Below are positions 33,116 through 39,050 of a stretch of 39,050 nucleotides of DNA, piece after piece; position 1 is the stretch's first letter, and every line of letters starts with the position of its first letter. Location: positions 1-39,050 of the forward strand of contig JAAXWP010000025.1 in the NCBI GenBank assembly GCA_013334925.1, given 5' to 3'. Below the pieces are notes generated by a model. That model had not been told where the DNA came from, made no database searches, and saw nothing but the letters and a program-made list of their open reading frames with translations. The DNA comes from Chlorobiaceae bacterium (lineage in GTDB: Bacteria > Bacteroidota > Chlorobiia > Chlorobiales > Chlorobiaceae). The translations under genes were made by a program, and so were the position numbers.

Positions 33116-33180
33116 AAAAAAAATCAGCATTCCCCCAGGAACACCGGAAAGGCGCTCACTCCGGCTGTTGCCCGGGGAAT
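33116..33180 (-). terminator. Branched terminator between the PH-domain gene and purH
   Basis: On the minus strand the outer arms ATTCCCC (33174-33180 complement) and GGGGAAT enclose an inner stem CCGGA/TCCGG, followed by GCTGA and eight T. It lies past the PH gene stop and about 50 bases before the purH start, so it is either the PH gene terminator or a purH leader attenuator. Confidence 0.6.
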
Positions 33181-33197
33181 ACCTGAACAGAAGCGTG

Positions 33198-33575
33198 TTA
33201 CCTGAGCACGTAGCTGGCCAGCACACTCTGTACCTCGTAAATGTTGAGCTTTTTGTTGAACTGCTTCTGAATCGGCGCTTCCGTGCTTGAAATCCATATT
33301 TTCAGCTCGGCATCGAGGTCGAAGGTTCCGGCAGTCTCGACGCTGAAATGGGTGATGCTCCTGTACGGAATCGAGTGATATTCGACCTTGCTTCCGGTCA
33401 GTCCCTGTTTGTCGACCAGCACGAAGCGCTTGTCGGTGAAGACAAAATAGTCACGAATGAGCTGATAGGCGTGTTCAACCCTTTCTCCGGGCGCGAGAAT
33501 CTGGCTGAACTCCTCCTGAATCCTGGCCGGATCTATTTTCGATGCATTGCCAAGCATACCATCGAGCAATCCCAT
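33198..33575 (-). CDS. PH-domain (YvbH/DUF1696-like) protein
   Basis: A 125-residue cytoplasmic protein matching the bacterial pleckstrin-homology-like family. The pattern LAPGERVEHAYQLIRDYFVFTDKR (from residue 27), LVDKQGLTGSKVEYHSIPY and ITHFSVETAGTFDLDAELKIW is typical: a single seven-stranded beta barrel plus a C-terminal helix. Function is unknown; members oligomerise in rings in structures. The start is well fixed by AGGAGGT four to five bases before ATG 33575, the strongest ribosome site in the window, suggesting good expression. The gene diverges from purN. Confidence 0.88.
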   Translation of the reverse strand: MGLLDGMLGNASKIDPARIQEEFSQILAPGERVEHAYQLIRDYFVFTDKRFVLVDKQGLTGSKVEYHSIPYRSITHFSVETAGTFDLDAELKIWISSTEAPIQKQFNKKLNIYEVQSVLASYVLR

Positions 33576-33626
33576 ACTACCTCCTGTATCTGCAGCTTTT
33601 TGTTTTCTTCAATATAATAGTATCGA

Positions 33627-33642
33627 GCTGCCCGCGGACAGC
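33627..33642. repeat. Imperfect palindrome in the PH-gene promoter region
   Basis: GCTGCCCGCGGACAGC: arms match at seven of eight positions around CCGCGG. On the minus strand it lies just upstream of a TATTAT/GATACT -10-like stretch, so it could be an operator for the PH gene or purN. Confidence 0.3.
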
Positions 33643-33743
33643 AACAACAATATAGAAGATGTCCCCTATTTACACTTTTGAAAAACATGCTGGATGGGTG
33701 CATATTAGTGAAACACTTTCAACCCATTGCAAGCAGTACCTGA

Positions 33744-34343
33744 ATGGCTGATAACATCAAACGACTGGCGGTGTTCTGCTCGGGAACAGGCTCCAATTTC
33801 AGGGCGCTGTTCCATGCCATCCGAGACCGGGAGTTGCCCGCCGAAATCGTGCTGTGCCTTTCGAACCGTTCCGAATGCGGTGCTTTCGACTTCGCACGTG
33901 AGCAGGGCATGGAGACTATGTTCATATCCGAAAAGCAGTTCGGTTCGCCGGACGATTTCGGCAGAGCCATGCTCGGTGCGCTTCAGGAGCGAAACATCGA
34001 ATATATCCTGCTTGCAGGTTACATGCGCAAGGTCCCGGATGCTGTCATCGAAGCCTATACGGACCGGATCCTGAATATCCATCCCGCGCTATTGCCAAAA
34101 TTCGGCGGAGCTGGCATGTACGGCATCCACGTCCACAAGGCGGTCATCGCTGCCGGCGAATCCGAAAGCGGCGCCACGGTACACCTGGTGAACGAAGAGT
34201 ACGACAAGGGGCGAATCCTGCTGCAAAGCAAGGTCGCCGTGCTTCCGGGTGACACACCAGAAACTCTCGCCGAACGGGTACTCAACTGCGAGCACATCCT
34301 TTACCCCGACGCACTCGAACAATTCCTTGCTGGAAAACTATGA
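33744..34343 (+). CDS. purN: Phosphoribosylglycinamide formyltransferase
   Basis: PurN transfers formyl from 10-formyl-THF to glycinamide ribonucleotide, the third step of purine synthesis. The 199-residue protein is full length, with the phosphate loop FCSGTGSNF (11-19) and catalytic residues Asn111, His113 (in NIHPALLPKFGG) and Asp154 (in NEEYDKG), plus the substrate segment SGATVHLV. Its stop overlaps the queE ATG (ATGA at 34340), so purN-queE-GT2 are likely one operon. The upstream region has ATGTCCCCTA about 75 bases before the start, also seen before nfo. Confidence 0.95.
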   Translation: MADNIKRLAVFCSGTGSNFRALFHAIRDRELPAEIVLCLSNRSECGAFDFAREQGMETMFISEKQFGSPDDFGRAMLGALQERNIEYILLAGYMRKVPDAVIEAYTDRILNIHPALLPKFGGAGMYGIHVHKAVIAAGESESGATVHLVNEEYDKGRILLQSKVAVLPGDTPETLAERVLNCEHILYPDALEQFLAGKL

Positions 34344-35002
34344 GCGACGGACAACGCATCCTCATCAGCGAGATCTTCCACTCCATCCAGGGAGAGTCGT
34401 CCTTCGCGGGCTGGCCTTGCGCATTCATCCGTCTCGCCGGATGCGGACACGGTTGCAACTACTGCGACACGACCTATGCGGAGAAAGACGGGGTGCCGAT
34501 GACCGTGCCGGAGATCGTCGAAAAAGCCCTGGCCTTCGGTGCCCCATGCGTCGAGGTGACCGGTGGCGAGCCGCTGCTCCAGGACGGCGTCTATTCCCTG
34601 CTCGAAGCCCTGTGCAATCGGTGCGAACAGGTCCTGCTCGAGACCGGCGGGTTCCTGCCCGTTCATGATGTCGACCCGCGTGTCCGGATCATCCTCGACG
34701 TCAAAGCGCCTTCGTCCGGAGTATCGGCAGAAAACTGCCTCGAAAACCTGCCTCTCGCCCTGCGATCGCCCGATCGGTTCGAGTTCAAGTTCGTGCTCGC
34801 CTCCCGGGAGGACTACCTCTGGTCGAAGGAGTTCATTTTCAGCCACCGGCTTGCCGGAACCTGTACGATCATCTTCGGAGCGGTATTCGGCGTGCTTGAA
34901 CCGCAACTCCTCGCAACATGGATTCTCGAGGACCGGCTGCCGGTCAGGATGCAGCTGCAGCTCCACAAGTACATCTGGAATCCCGACACGAGGGGGGTGT
35001 GA
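34340..35002 (+). CDS. queE: 7-carboxy-7-deazaguanine synthase (radical SAM)
   Basis: QueE rearranges 6-carboxytetrahydropterin to 7-carboxy-7-deazaguanine in the queuosine pathway, using S-adenosylmethionine and a [4Fe-4S] cluster. The 220-residue protein has the C-x3-C-x2-C motif at Cys35, Cys39 and Cys42, the substrate/start region EIFHSIQGESSFAGWPCAFIR, the GGEPLLQ motif and the typical ending LQLHKYIWNPDTRGV. It overlaps purN by four bases and is followed one base later by the GT2 gene. With queG at 29 kb the window holds an early and the final step of the pathway; queD, queC and queF are not here. Confidence 0.95.
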   Translation: MSDGQRILISEIFHSIQGESSFAGWPCAFIRLAGCGHGCNYCDTTYAEKDGVPMTVPEIVEKALAFGAPCVEVTGGEPLLQDGVYSLLEALCNRCEQVLLETGGFLPVHDVDPRVRIILDVKAPSSGVSAENCLENLPLALRSPDRFEFKFVLASREDYLWSKEFIFSHRLAGTCTIIFGAVFGVLEPQLLATWILEDRLPVRMQLQLHKYIWNPDTRGV

Positions 35003-35003
35003 G

Positions 35004-35990
35004 ATGATTGCGCTCTCCGTCATCGTTCCGCTTTTCAACGAGCGGGAGTCGCTTCCCGAGCTGAAGCGCCGGCTGTTCGAAGCGCTTGACGATGTGCAGC
35101 TACGCAAGTGCCTTGGTGAGGAAAAAGAGGTCGAAGTGATCATGGTGGACGACGGTTCGACCGACGGGTCGGCGTCTGTGGTAAGGGAGATGATCGCCGG
35201 ACGCCCCGAGATCAGGCTGATCTCGTTCAGGAGGAATTACGGAAAAACCGCAGCCCTGTCGGCAGGATTCAGCGCAGCGTCAGGAGAATTGGTCATCACG
35301 ATGGATGCCGACCTGCAGGACGATCCGCAGGAGATCCGGGCACTCGTGCTGAAACTGCAGGAGGGCTACGACATGGTGAGCGGCTGGAAGCGGGAACGTC
35401 AGGATCCGTTGTCGAAAACCCTACCATCGAAACTATTCAACTGGACAACGCGCCTGTTCAGCGGCATTCCCCTGCATGACTTCAACTGCGGCCTGAAAGC
35501 TTATCGCCAGGAGCTCGTCGCTTCGCTCGACCTGCATGGAGAGATGCACCGATACATCCCGGTGATCGCGCACTGGCAGGGTTATCAGGTGACGGAAATT
35601 CCGGTGAGGCACCATCCGCGCAAGCACGGAAAAAGCAAGTTCGGAACGGCAAGGTTTTTCGCTGGCCTGTTCGACTTCCTGTCGGTGATGTTCATCACCC
35701 GGTATCTGCGACGTCCCATGCACTTTTTTGGCATGATGGGTCTCGGCAGCTTCATGACCGGCCTCTGCATCAGTCTCTGGGTAACCCTCGACAAGCTGCT
35801 CAACCACCGGCCAGTCAGTAATCGACCGATCCTGTTCCTCGGCATCCTGCTGATCATTCTCGGTGTTCAGCTCTTCTCTACCGGACTGCTTGGCGAGATG
35901 CTCTCGCTTAGGCCTTCAAAGCCTACCGATTTCTCCGTGCGCGAAACAGCAAACCTCAGCGATGAGATCGTTCGAAGACTGGAAGCGTAG
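35004..35990 (+). CDS. GT2-family polyprenyl-phosphate glycosyltransferase (GtrB/DPM-like)
   Basis: A 328-residue membrane-anchored glycosyltransferase that would load a sugar onto a polyprenyl phosphate carrier. The GT-A domain has SVIVPLFNERESLPEL at the start, DDGSTD (49-54) and the metal-binding DADLQDDP (101-108), then NCGLKAYR and HPRKHGKSKFG, as in ArnC/GtrB/DPM1 relatives. Two transmembrane helices lie near the C-terminus (starting around MHFFGMMGLGSFMTG and ILFLGILLIILGVQL). The start ATG 35004 is one base after queE and has a G-rich AGGGGGG nine to fifteen bases upstream. Sugar and acceptor are unknown. Confidence 0.9.
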   Translation: MIALSVIVPLFNERESLPELKRRLFEALDDVQLRKCLGEEKEVEVIMVDDGSTDGSASVVREMIAGRPEIRLISFRRNYGKTAALSAGFSAASGELVITMDADLQDDPQEIRALVLKLQEGYDMVSGWKRERQDPLSKTLPSKLFNWTTRLFSGIPLHDFNCGLKAYRQELVASLDLHGEMHRYIPVIAHWQGYQVTEIPVRHHPRKHGKSKFGTARFFAGLFDFLSVMFITRYLRRPMHFFGMMGLGSFMTGLCISLWVTLDKLLNHRPVSNRPILFLGILLIILGVQLFSTGLLGEMLSLRPSKPTDFSVRETANLSDEIVRRLEA

Positions 35991-36098
35991 CGGATCGTCC
36001 GGGTTGAAACGGTTGAAAGTGGCAACGCCGACGAGCGGTTCGAAAAGGAAAGAGTAGTTTGTTTAGTTTGTTGTGAATGTCCCCTAATTATCAATTAT

Positions 36099-36944
36099 AT
36101 GAAACGAGTCGGCGCACATGTCAGCATCGCCGGTGGCGTTGAAAACGCCCCGCTCAATGCCCGTGAAATCGGCGCGAAGGCCTTCGCCATGTTCACCCGT
36201 AACCAGCGCCAGTGGCACTCCGCCCCCCTGACCGCAGTATCGATCGAGGCGTTCAGGAATAACTGTGCTGAAGCCGGATTCCTTCCGGAACATATCCTTC
36301 CGCACGACAGCTACCTTATCAACCTCGGCCATCCGGAACCTGAAAAGCTTGAAAAGTCCCGTCAGGCATTCATCACGGAGATGCAACGAACCGAAGCACT
36401 CGGCCTCGTCATGCTCAACTTCCACCCCGGGAGCCATCTGAACCTGACCAGCGAGGAGGAGTCGCTCGGCCTGATCGCCGCTTCGGTGAATCTGGCGCTC
36501 GAGGCAACCAGCGGTGTTTCCGCCGTCATCGAGAACACGGCAGGACAGGGCAGCAACCTCGGGTTCAGGTTCGAACAGATCGCCCGGATCATCGAGCAGG
36601 TCGACGACAAATCACGGGTTGGAGTCTGCCTCGATACCTGCCATCTCTTTGCCAGCGGATACGACATCCGGACGCCGGAAACGTTCGACGCCATGCTCGA
36701 CGAGTTTGATCGCGTAATCGGCATCAGCTTCCTGAAAGCCATGCATCTGAACGATGCCAAGCAGAAGCTGGGCAGCCGTGTCGACCGGCACGCCTGCATC
36801 GGCAAGGGAATGATTGGAGAGGAGGCGTTCGCGCACATCATGCGTCACCCGTCACTCGAGGAGAAACCACTCATCCTGGAAACTCCGGACGCAGATGGAT
36901 GGGCCGAAGAGATCAGGATGCTCTATGGATTTACGGGGGAATGA
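36099..36944 (+). CDS. nfo: Endonuclease IV (apurinic/apyrimidinic)
   Basis: Nfo cuts 5' of abasic sites in base-excision repair and needs three zinc ions. The 281-residue TIM-barrel protein retains every metal ligand at the same numbering as E. coli Nfo: His69, His109, Glu145, Asp179, His182, His216, Asp229, His231 and Glu261. Signature stretches are [24 protein letters not shown] and [19 protein letters not shown] 36099 starts the usual N-terminus [13 protein letters not shown]. The upstream A+T-rich stretch with TTTAGT/TAATTA 17 bases apart may be its promoter. Confidence 0.97.
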   Translation: MKRVGAHVSIAGGVENAPLNAREIGAKAFAMFTRNQRQWHSAPLTAVSIEAFRNNCAEAGFLPEHILPHDSYLINLGHPEPEKLEKSRQAFITEMQRTEALGLVMLNFHPGSHLNLTSEEESLGLIAASVNLALEATSGVSAVIENTAGQGSNLGFRFEQIARIIEQVDDKSRVGVCLDTCHLFASGYDIRTPETFDAMLDEFDRVIGISFLKAMHLNDAKQKLGSRVDRHACIGKGMIGEEAFAHIMRHPSLEEKPLILETPDADGWAEEIRMLYGFTGE

Positions 36945-37002
36945 TAAGGAACATTATTACTGCTGCCTCAGAAAGCCACCCGGAAATTCCGGAGAAAGGT
37001 CT

Positions 37003-37089
37003 GTCATTCTGAATGAAGCAAAGCGAAATGAAGAATCCATCGTATTACGAAACAATGAGTTCTGGATTCTTCGCTCCACTCAGAATGAC
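37003..37089. repeat. Dispersed palindromic repeat, copy 2 (inverted pair)
   Basis: Left arm GTCATTCTGA...GAAGAATCCA (37003-37039) and right arm TGGATTCTTCG...TCAGAATGAC (37063-37089) are inverted copies of one unit separated by 23 bases. It lies between nfo and ftsX, which converge. Confidence 0.8.
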
Positions 37090-37207
37090 ATCATCAACTA
37101 CCTTCTGCCTGACAGAAGACTGATCGCTTCATTGGCCATACCATTATGGACTGAAGGAACAACCACATGAAAACCGACCATAGCGGTGTCCCCTTTGTAC
37201 GTTTTCT

Positions 37208-38080
37208 TCACGCTGATCTCAGGAACCTTCCCACAGAGAGGCTGCTGCCAAAAATACCGAGCAGAAGACCGAGCAGAATCAGCCCCGGATAGACGATCAG
37301 CGCGGATGGATGCATGATCTGGTAGATTCCCGGCTCGTAACGCAAGAGGGCCTGTTCAAAAATCAGGTAAACGCCCAGAGCGGCAAGAGCTCCCGATACC
37401 AGCCCCTGGACAGCACCTTCCACAAGGAAAGGAAAACTGATGAACCAGCTGGTCGCACCCACGAGCCGCATCGTCTTGATCTTTTCACGGCGTGCGTACA
37501 TGGCAAGCCTGACCGTATAGGCGTTCATGACAATGGTCGCAAGCGCGATGACGCCACCGATACCGGCGGTGATCAGGGTAAAAATCCTCGCATTGCGTTC
37601 GATGGCTGACAGATACTCCTGATTGTACCTTATGTCGAGGCCGTAGTCGAGTGATGAAATTTTCTGACGGATCCGGTCGATACCTTCCGGTTCGGAATAG
37701 CCGGGCCGGATGACCAGTTTGGCCGAACGTGGCAACGGATTGACTCCGAGAATGCCGACGACATCTTCACCGAAGTCACGGGCGAAACGCACCGCTGCAG
37801 CCTCCTTCGAAATGTAGGTCACCCCGGCAACCCCCGGGATATGCTTCATCTGTTCAGTGAGAGCGGCAACCTGTGATTCACCGGTAGCCTCGCTGAAAAA
37901 GACCTCCATTTCGATGCGAGACCGCACCTCCTGGATCAGATCGTAGAAACTCAGAGAAACCGATCCGAACAGGCCAAGCAGCACCAGAGAGAAAAATCCG
38001 ATGACCATCGTAACGGCTGCCGGCATTTTTGCCCGACCGATCCCTGAAAACCCTTCTTTAATACTGTATGCTAGATCCAT
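37208..38080 (-). CDS. ftsX: Cell-division protein FtsX
   Basis: FtsX is an ABC-type inner-membrane protein that activates peptidoglycan hydrolases at the division site when paired with the ATPase FtsE. The 290-residue protein has an N-terminal transmembrane helix (about 20-45), an extracellular domain (about 55-165, with IEMEVFFSEATGE and YISKEAA) and three C-terminal helices typical of the FtsX/MacB fold, including MNAYTVRLAMYARREKIKTMRLVGATSWFI. ftsE is not adjacent; the next gene upstream is divergent tRNA-Ala. There is no Shine-Dalgarno; the mRNA upstream of the ATG reads CCTCCT. Confidence 0.93.
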   Translation of the reverse strand: MDLAYSIKEGFSGIGRAKMPAAVTMVIGFFSLVLLGLFGSVSLSFYDLIQEVRSRIEMEVFFSEATGESQVAALTEQMKHIPGVAGVTYISKEAAAVRFARDFGEDVVGILGVNPLPRSAKLVIRPGYSEPEGIDRIRQKISSLDYGLDIRYNQEYLSAIERNARIFTLITAGIGGVIALATIVMNAYTVRLAMYARREKIKTMRLVGATSWFISFPFLVEGAVQGLVSGALAALGVYLIFEQALLRYEPGIYQIMHPSALIVYPGLILLGLLLGIFGSSLSVGRFLRSA

Positions 38081-38146
38081 AGGAGGAAAATTTAGACCTT
38101 TTAACGTTTTTTTTGGCGAGTCATATCAAAGAATCGAAAAAAGCTG

Positions 38147-38175
38147 TTGCAAATCAAAGTTTTTTTTCGGATAAT
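38147..38175 (+). promoter_or_regulatory. Promoter of tRNA-Ala
   Basis: TTGCAA (38147-38152), exactly 17 bases, GATAAT (38170-38175), then about 14 bases to the tRNA 5' end. It is the best sigma-70-like promoter in the window. Confidence 0.7.
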
Positions 38176-38189
38176 TAGACCATCAAATC

Positions 38190-38262
38190 GGGGCTATAGC
38201 TCAGTTGGTAGAGCATTTGCATGGCATGCAAAGGGTCAGGAGTTCGAGTCTCCTTAGCTCCA
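38190..38262 (+). tRNA. tRNA-Ala (anticodon GGC)
   Basis: A 73-base cloverleaf: acceptor GGGGCTA with TAGCTCC (one G-U), D stem GCTC/GAGC with AGTTGGTA loop, anticodon stem TTTGC/GCAAA with loop ATGGCAT (anticodon GGC at 38223-38225), T stem AGGAG/CTCCT with TTCGAGT loop, discriminator A at 38262. The CCA end is not encoded (CAA follows), so it must be added. A strong terminator follows directly. Confidence 0.97.
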
Positions 38263-38263
38263 C

Positions 38264-38292
38264 AAAAAAAGCGCAGGTAACTGCGCTTTTTT
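38264..38292 (+). terminator. Rho-independent terminator of tRNA-Ala
   Basis: Seven A, stem GCGCAG, loop GTAA, CTGCGC, then six T. The A and T tracts extend the stem, so it can act in both directions. Confidence 0.9.
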
Positions 38293-38479
38293 CATTTCCG
38301 GCAATTTCACCCCTTCTTTCAGCGAACAGCGACATCCCCTTGAGCACCCAGAGTGCGCTATAACCCGGGAGCGCCGAGCGCCTGCTCGGCATCTTCACAA
38401 ATTGGCTCGTATCGACCAGGCTCACTTCGCTTTATTACTCCAGCAACATCATGTCACAAATGAACGCCAGGCACCTTCT

Positions 38480-38565
38480 GTCATCCTGAACGAAGTGAAG
38501 GATCCATCTCCTTTTCATGAAAGGGGTTATGGATTCTGATCCTGACAGGTCAGGATCAGAATGAC
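38480..38565. repeat. Dispersed palindromic repeat, copy 3 (inverted pair)
   Basis: Left arm GTCATCCTGAACGAAG...GGATCCA (38480-38506) and right arm TGGATTCTGA...AGAATGAC (38530-38565). The right arm itself is a perfect 14-bp hairpin (38533-38546 / 38549-38562) with a two-base loop. Confidence 0.8.
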
Positions 38566-38656
38566 ATTGTCTGTTGTCATAGGTTATGATCTTTATTACC
38601 GGCATTAAAGCCGTAGCTTCAACTGTACCTGACTGCTTTTTCGATGAGATAAAGAT

Positions 38657-38887
38657 GAGGCTGTCTCAGAAGGGATTTACATATGTATTTTGCGTTTGTT
38701 CCTGAATGTCATCCTGAATGAAGTGAAGGATCCAGAATATTTAGGACCGCTTCATAAGCGATAGATATATAAAGCCTTACGAGATACTGCTGGATTCTTC
38801 GCCCGACTGTGTCGGACTCAGAATGACAAAAAAAATGAACGAACTGGCGTCAGTAAGCGGCTCTGTTGGTCCTTTTGAGACAGCCTC
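38657..38887. mobile_element. 231-bp MITE-like element with 17-bp terminal inverted repeats
   Basis: Left end GAGGCTGTCTCAGAAGG (38657-38673) and right end CCTTTTGAGACAGCCTC (38871-38887) match as inverted repeats at 16 of 17 positions. The element has no transposase gene. Its interior carries copy 4 of the palindromic repeat. Ends of this GGCTGTCTCA type are familiar from insertion-sequence families, but I cannot name the parent. No target-site duplication is evident. Confidence 0.65.
38708..38827. repeat. Dispersed palindromic repeat, copy 4 (inverted pair, nested)
   Basis: Left arm GTCATCCTGAATGAAG...GGATCCA (38708-38734) and right arm TGGATTCTTCGCC...TCAGAATGAC (38791-38827) with 56 bases between. 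It lies wholly inside the 231-bp element. Confidence 0.8.
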
Positions 38888-38898
38888 GTTCCCGGGTT

Positions 38899-39050
38899 TC
38901 AGCCCTTGCCTGCTCCCCGCACGGCCCTCGTCACCATGAAAATAATTCCGACCAGCAGCGACGCTGCCAGGCCTGCGCCGATATTCAGCCCTGCGGCGAC
39001 GACAACCGTCTTTGCCGGTAACACGACAACGGCCCCGGTCAACGGCGTGG
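38899..39050 (-). CDS. C-terminal end of an unidentified membrane protein (partial)
   Basis: The minus strand is open from the window edge to TGA at 38899, giving about 50 residues: a hydrophobic helix (VVVAAGLNIGAGLAASLLVG and on) followed by the basic tail TRAVRGAGKG. The codon use is like that of neighbouring genes. It is the end of an inner-membrane protein. I cannot assign a family from this fragment. Confidence 0.6.
   Translation of the reverse strand, partial: TPLTGAVVVLPAKTVVVAAGLNIGAGLAASLLVGIIFMVTRAVRGAGKG

Larger units (their letters stand above)
38293..38898. other. Gene-poor, repeat-rich region after tRNA-Ala
   Basis: About 600 bases with no supported gene. A minus-strand frame (38201-38425) runs over the tRNA and is spurious. 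The region holds two inverted-pair palindromic repeats and a 231-bp element with terminal inverted repeats. The part 38293-38479 shows no clear feature. Confidence 0.6.

Noticed and set aside
31401-33290. A 629-codon plus-strand open frame
   Set aside because: It is antisense to purH, whose motifs are unmistakable. High G+C codon use keeps the opposite frame open, and its translation shows no family features.
38201-38425. A 74-codon minus-strand frame
   Set aside because: It lies over the tRNA-Ala gene; its tail is the familiar translation of a tRNA antisense strand.
38190-38898. Integrated element with tRNA-Ala as attachment site
   Set aside because: No second copy of the tRNA 3' end and no integrase gene are present in the window.
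1-39050. CRISPR array, prophage, rRNA operon, toxin-antitoxin or defence cluster
   Set aside because: No regularly spaced repeats, phage genes, rRNA sequence or recognisable defence proteins were seen on either strand.

Overview
The window looks like a chromosomal core region of a green sulfur bacterium (Chlorobi, family Chlorobiaceae; genus not resolved). The reasons are a monomeric-type isocitrate dehydrogenase (the CO2-fixing form in the reductive TCA cycle of this group), a Bacteroidetes/Chlorobi-style FabI, a carotenoid desaturase/methyltransferase of the CrtU type (chlorobactene/isorenieratene synthesis), an ArsA/GET3-like ATPase with a small beta-sandwich tail, high G+C in genes (about 60% in a counted sample line) and weak or absent Shine-Dalgarno sites at many starts. 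These are family-level judgements made by reading the sequence; no database was searched.

Layout. 1-10.6 kb is almost all minus strand: isocitrate dehydrogenase (cut by the window start), fabI, an ArsA-like ATPase, a glycosyltransferase-nitroreductase-aat cluster with overlapping genes, a UvrD/PcrA helicase, an orphan response regulator with an altered receiver site, and pterin carbinolamine dehydratase. 10.7-14.7 kb is plus strand: a GH13 alpha-amylase-like enzyme, a YjbQ-family protein and dxs, converging on pgpA-pgsA and mutS2 (minus). 18.4-27 kb is plus strand: pdxJ-rdgB-uppP (tightly packed), a PHP phosphoesterase, an mlaE-mlaF-mlaD lipid-transport operon, then a serine hydrolase and a polytopic membrane protein. 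27-31 kb holds crtU (minus), divergent queG, a DUF456 membrane protein and an A+T-rich small gene for a BamE-like secreted protein. 31.3-37 kb has purH and a PH-domain gene (minus) diverging from purN-queE-GT2 and nfo. ftsX (minus) and tRNA-Ala(GGC) diverge at 38.1 kb. The last 0.7 kb is gene-poor and full of repeats before the end of a membrane-protein gene.

How genes connect. dxs makes DXP, used for isoprenoids (carotenoids modified by CrtU, the undecaprenyl carrier recycled by UppP) and by PdxJ for vitamin B6. PgsA and PgpA are consecutive steps to phosphatidylglycerol; the Mla operon traffics phospholipid. PurN and PurH are two purine steps; QueE and QueG are an early and the last step of queuosine synthesis.

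I did not find a convincing new multi-gene system. The least ordinary items are: (i) a 231-bp element with 17-bp terminal inverted repeats near the right edge that encloses one of four copies of a dispersed GTCAT(C/T)CTGA-type palindromic repeat; (ii) a CrtU-type enzyme with a bc1-like Rieske domain inserted in its middle and a twin-arginine-like N-terminus; (iii) an orphan response regulator with a partly degenerate receiver; (iv) a terminator-like hairpin at the very start of the mla operon; and (v) an A+T-rich secreted coiled-coil/BamE-like protein beside a hairpin-rich non-coding stretch.
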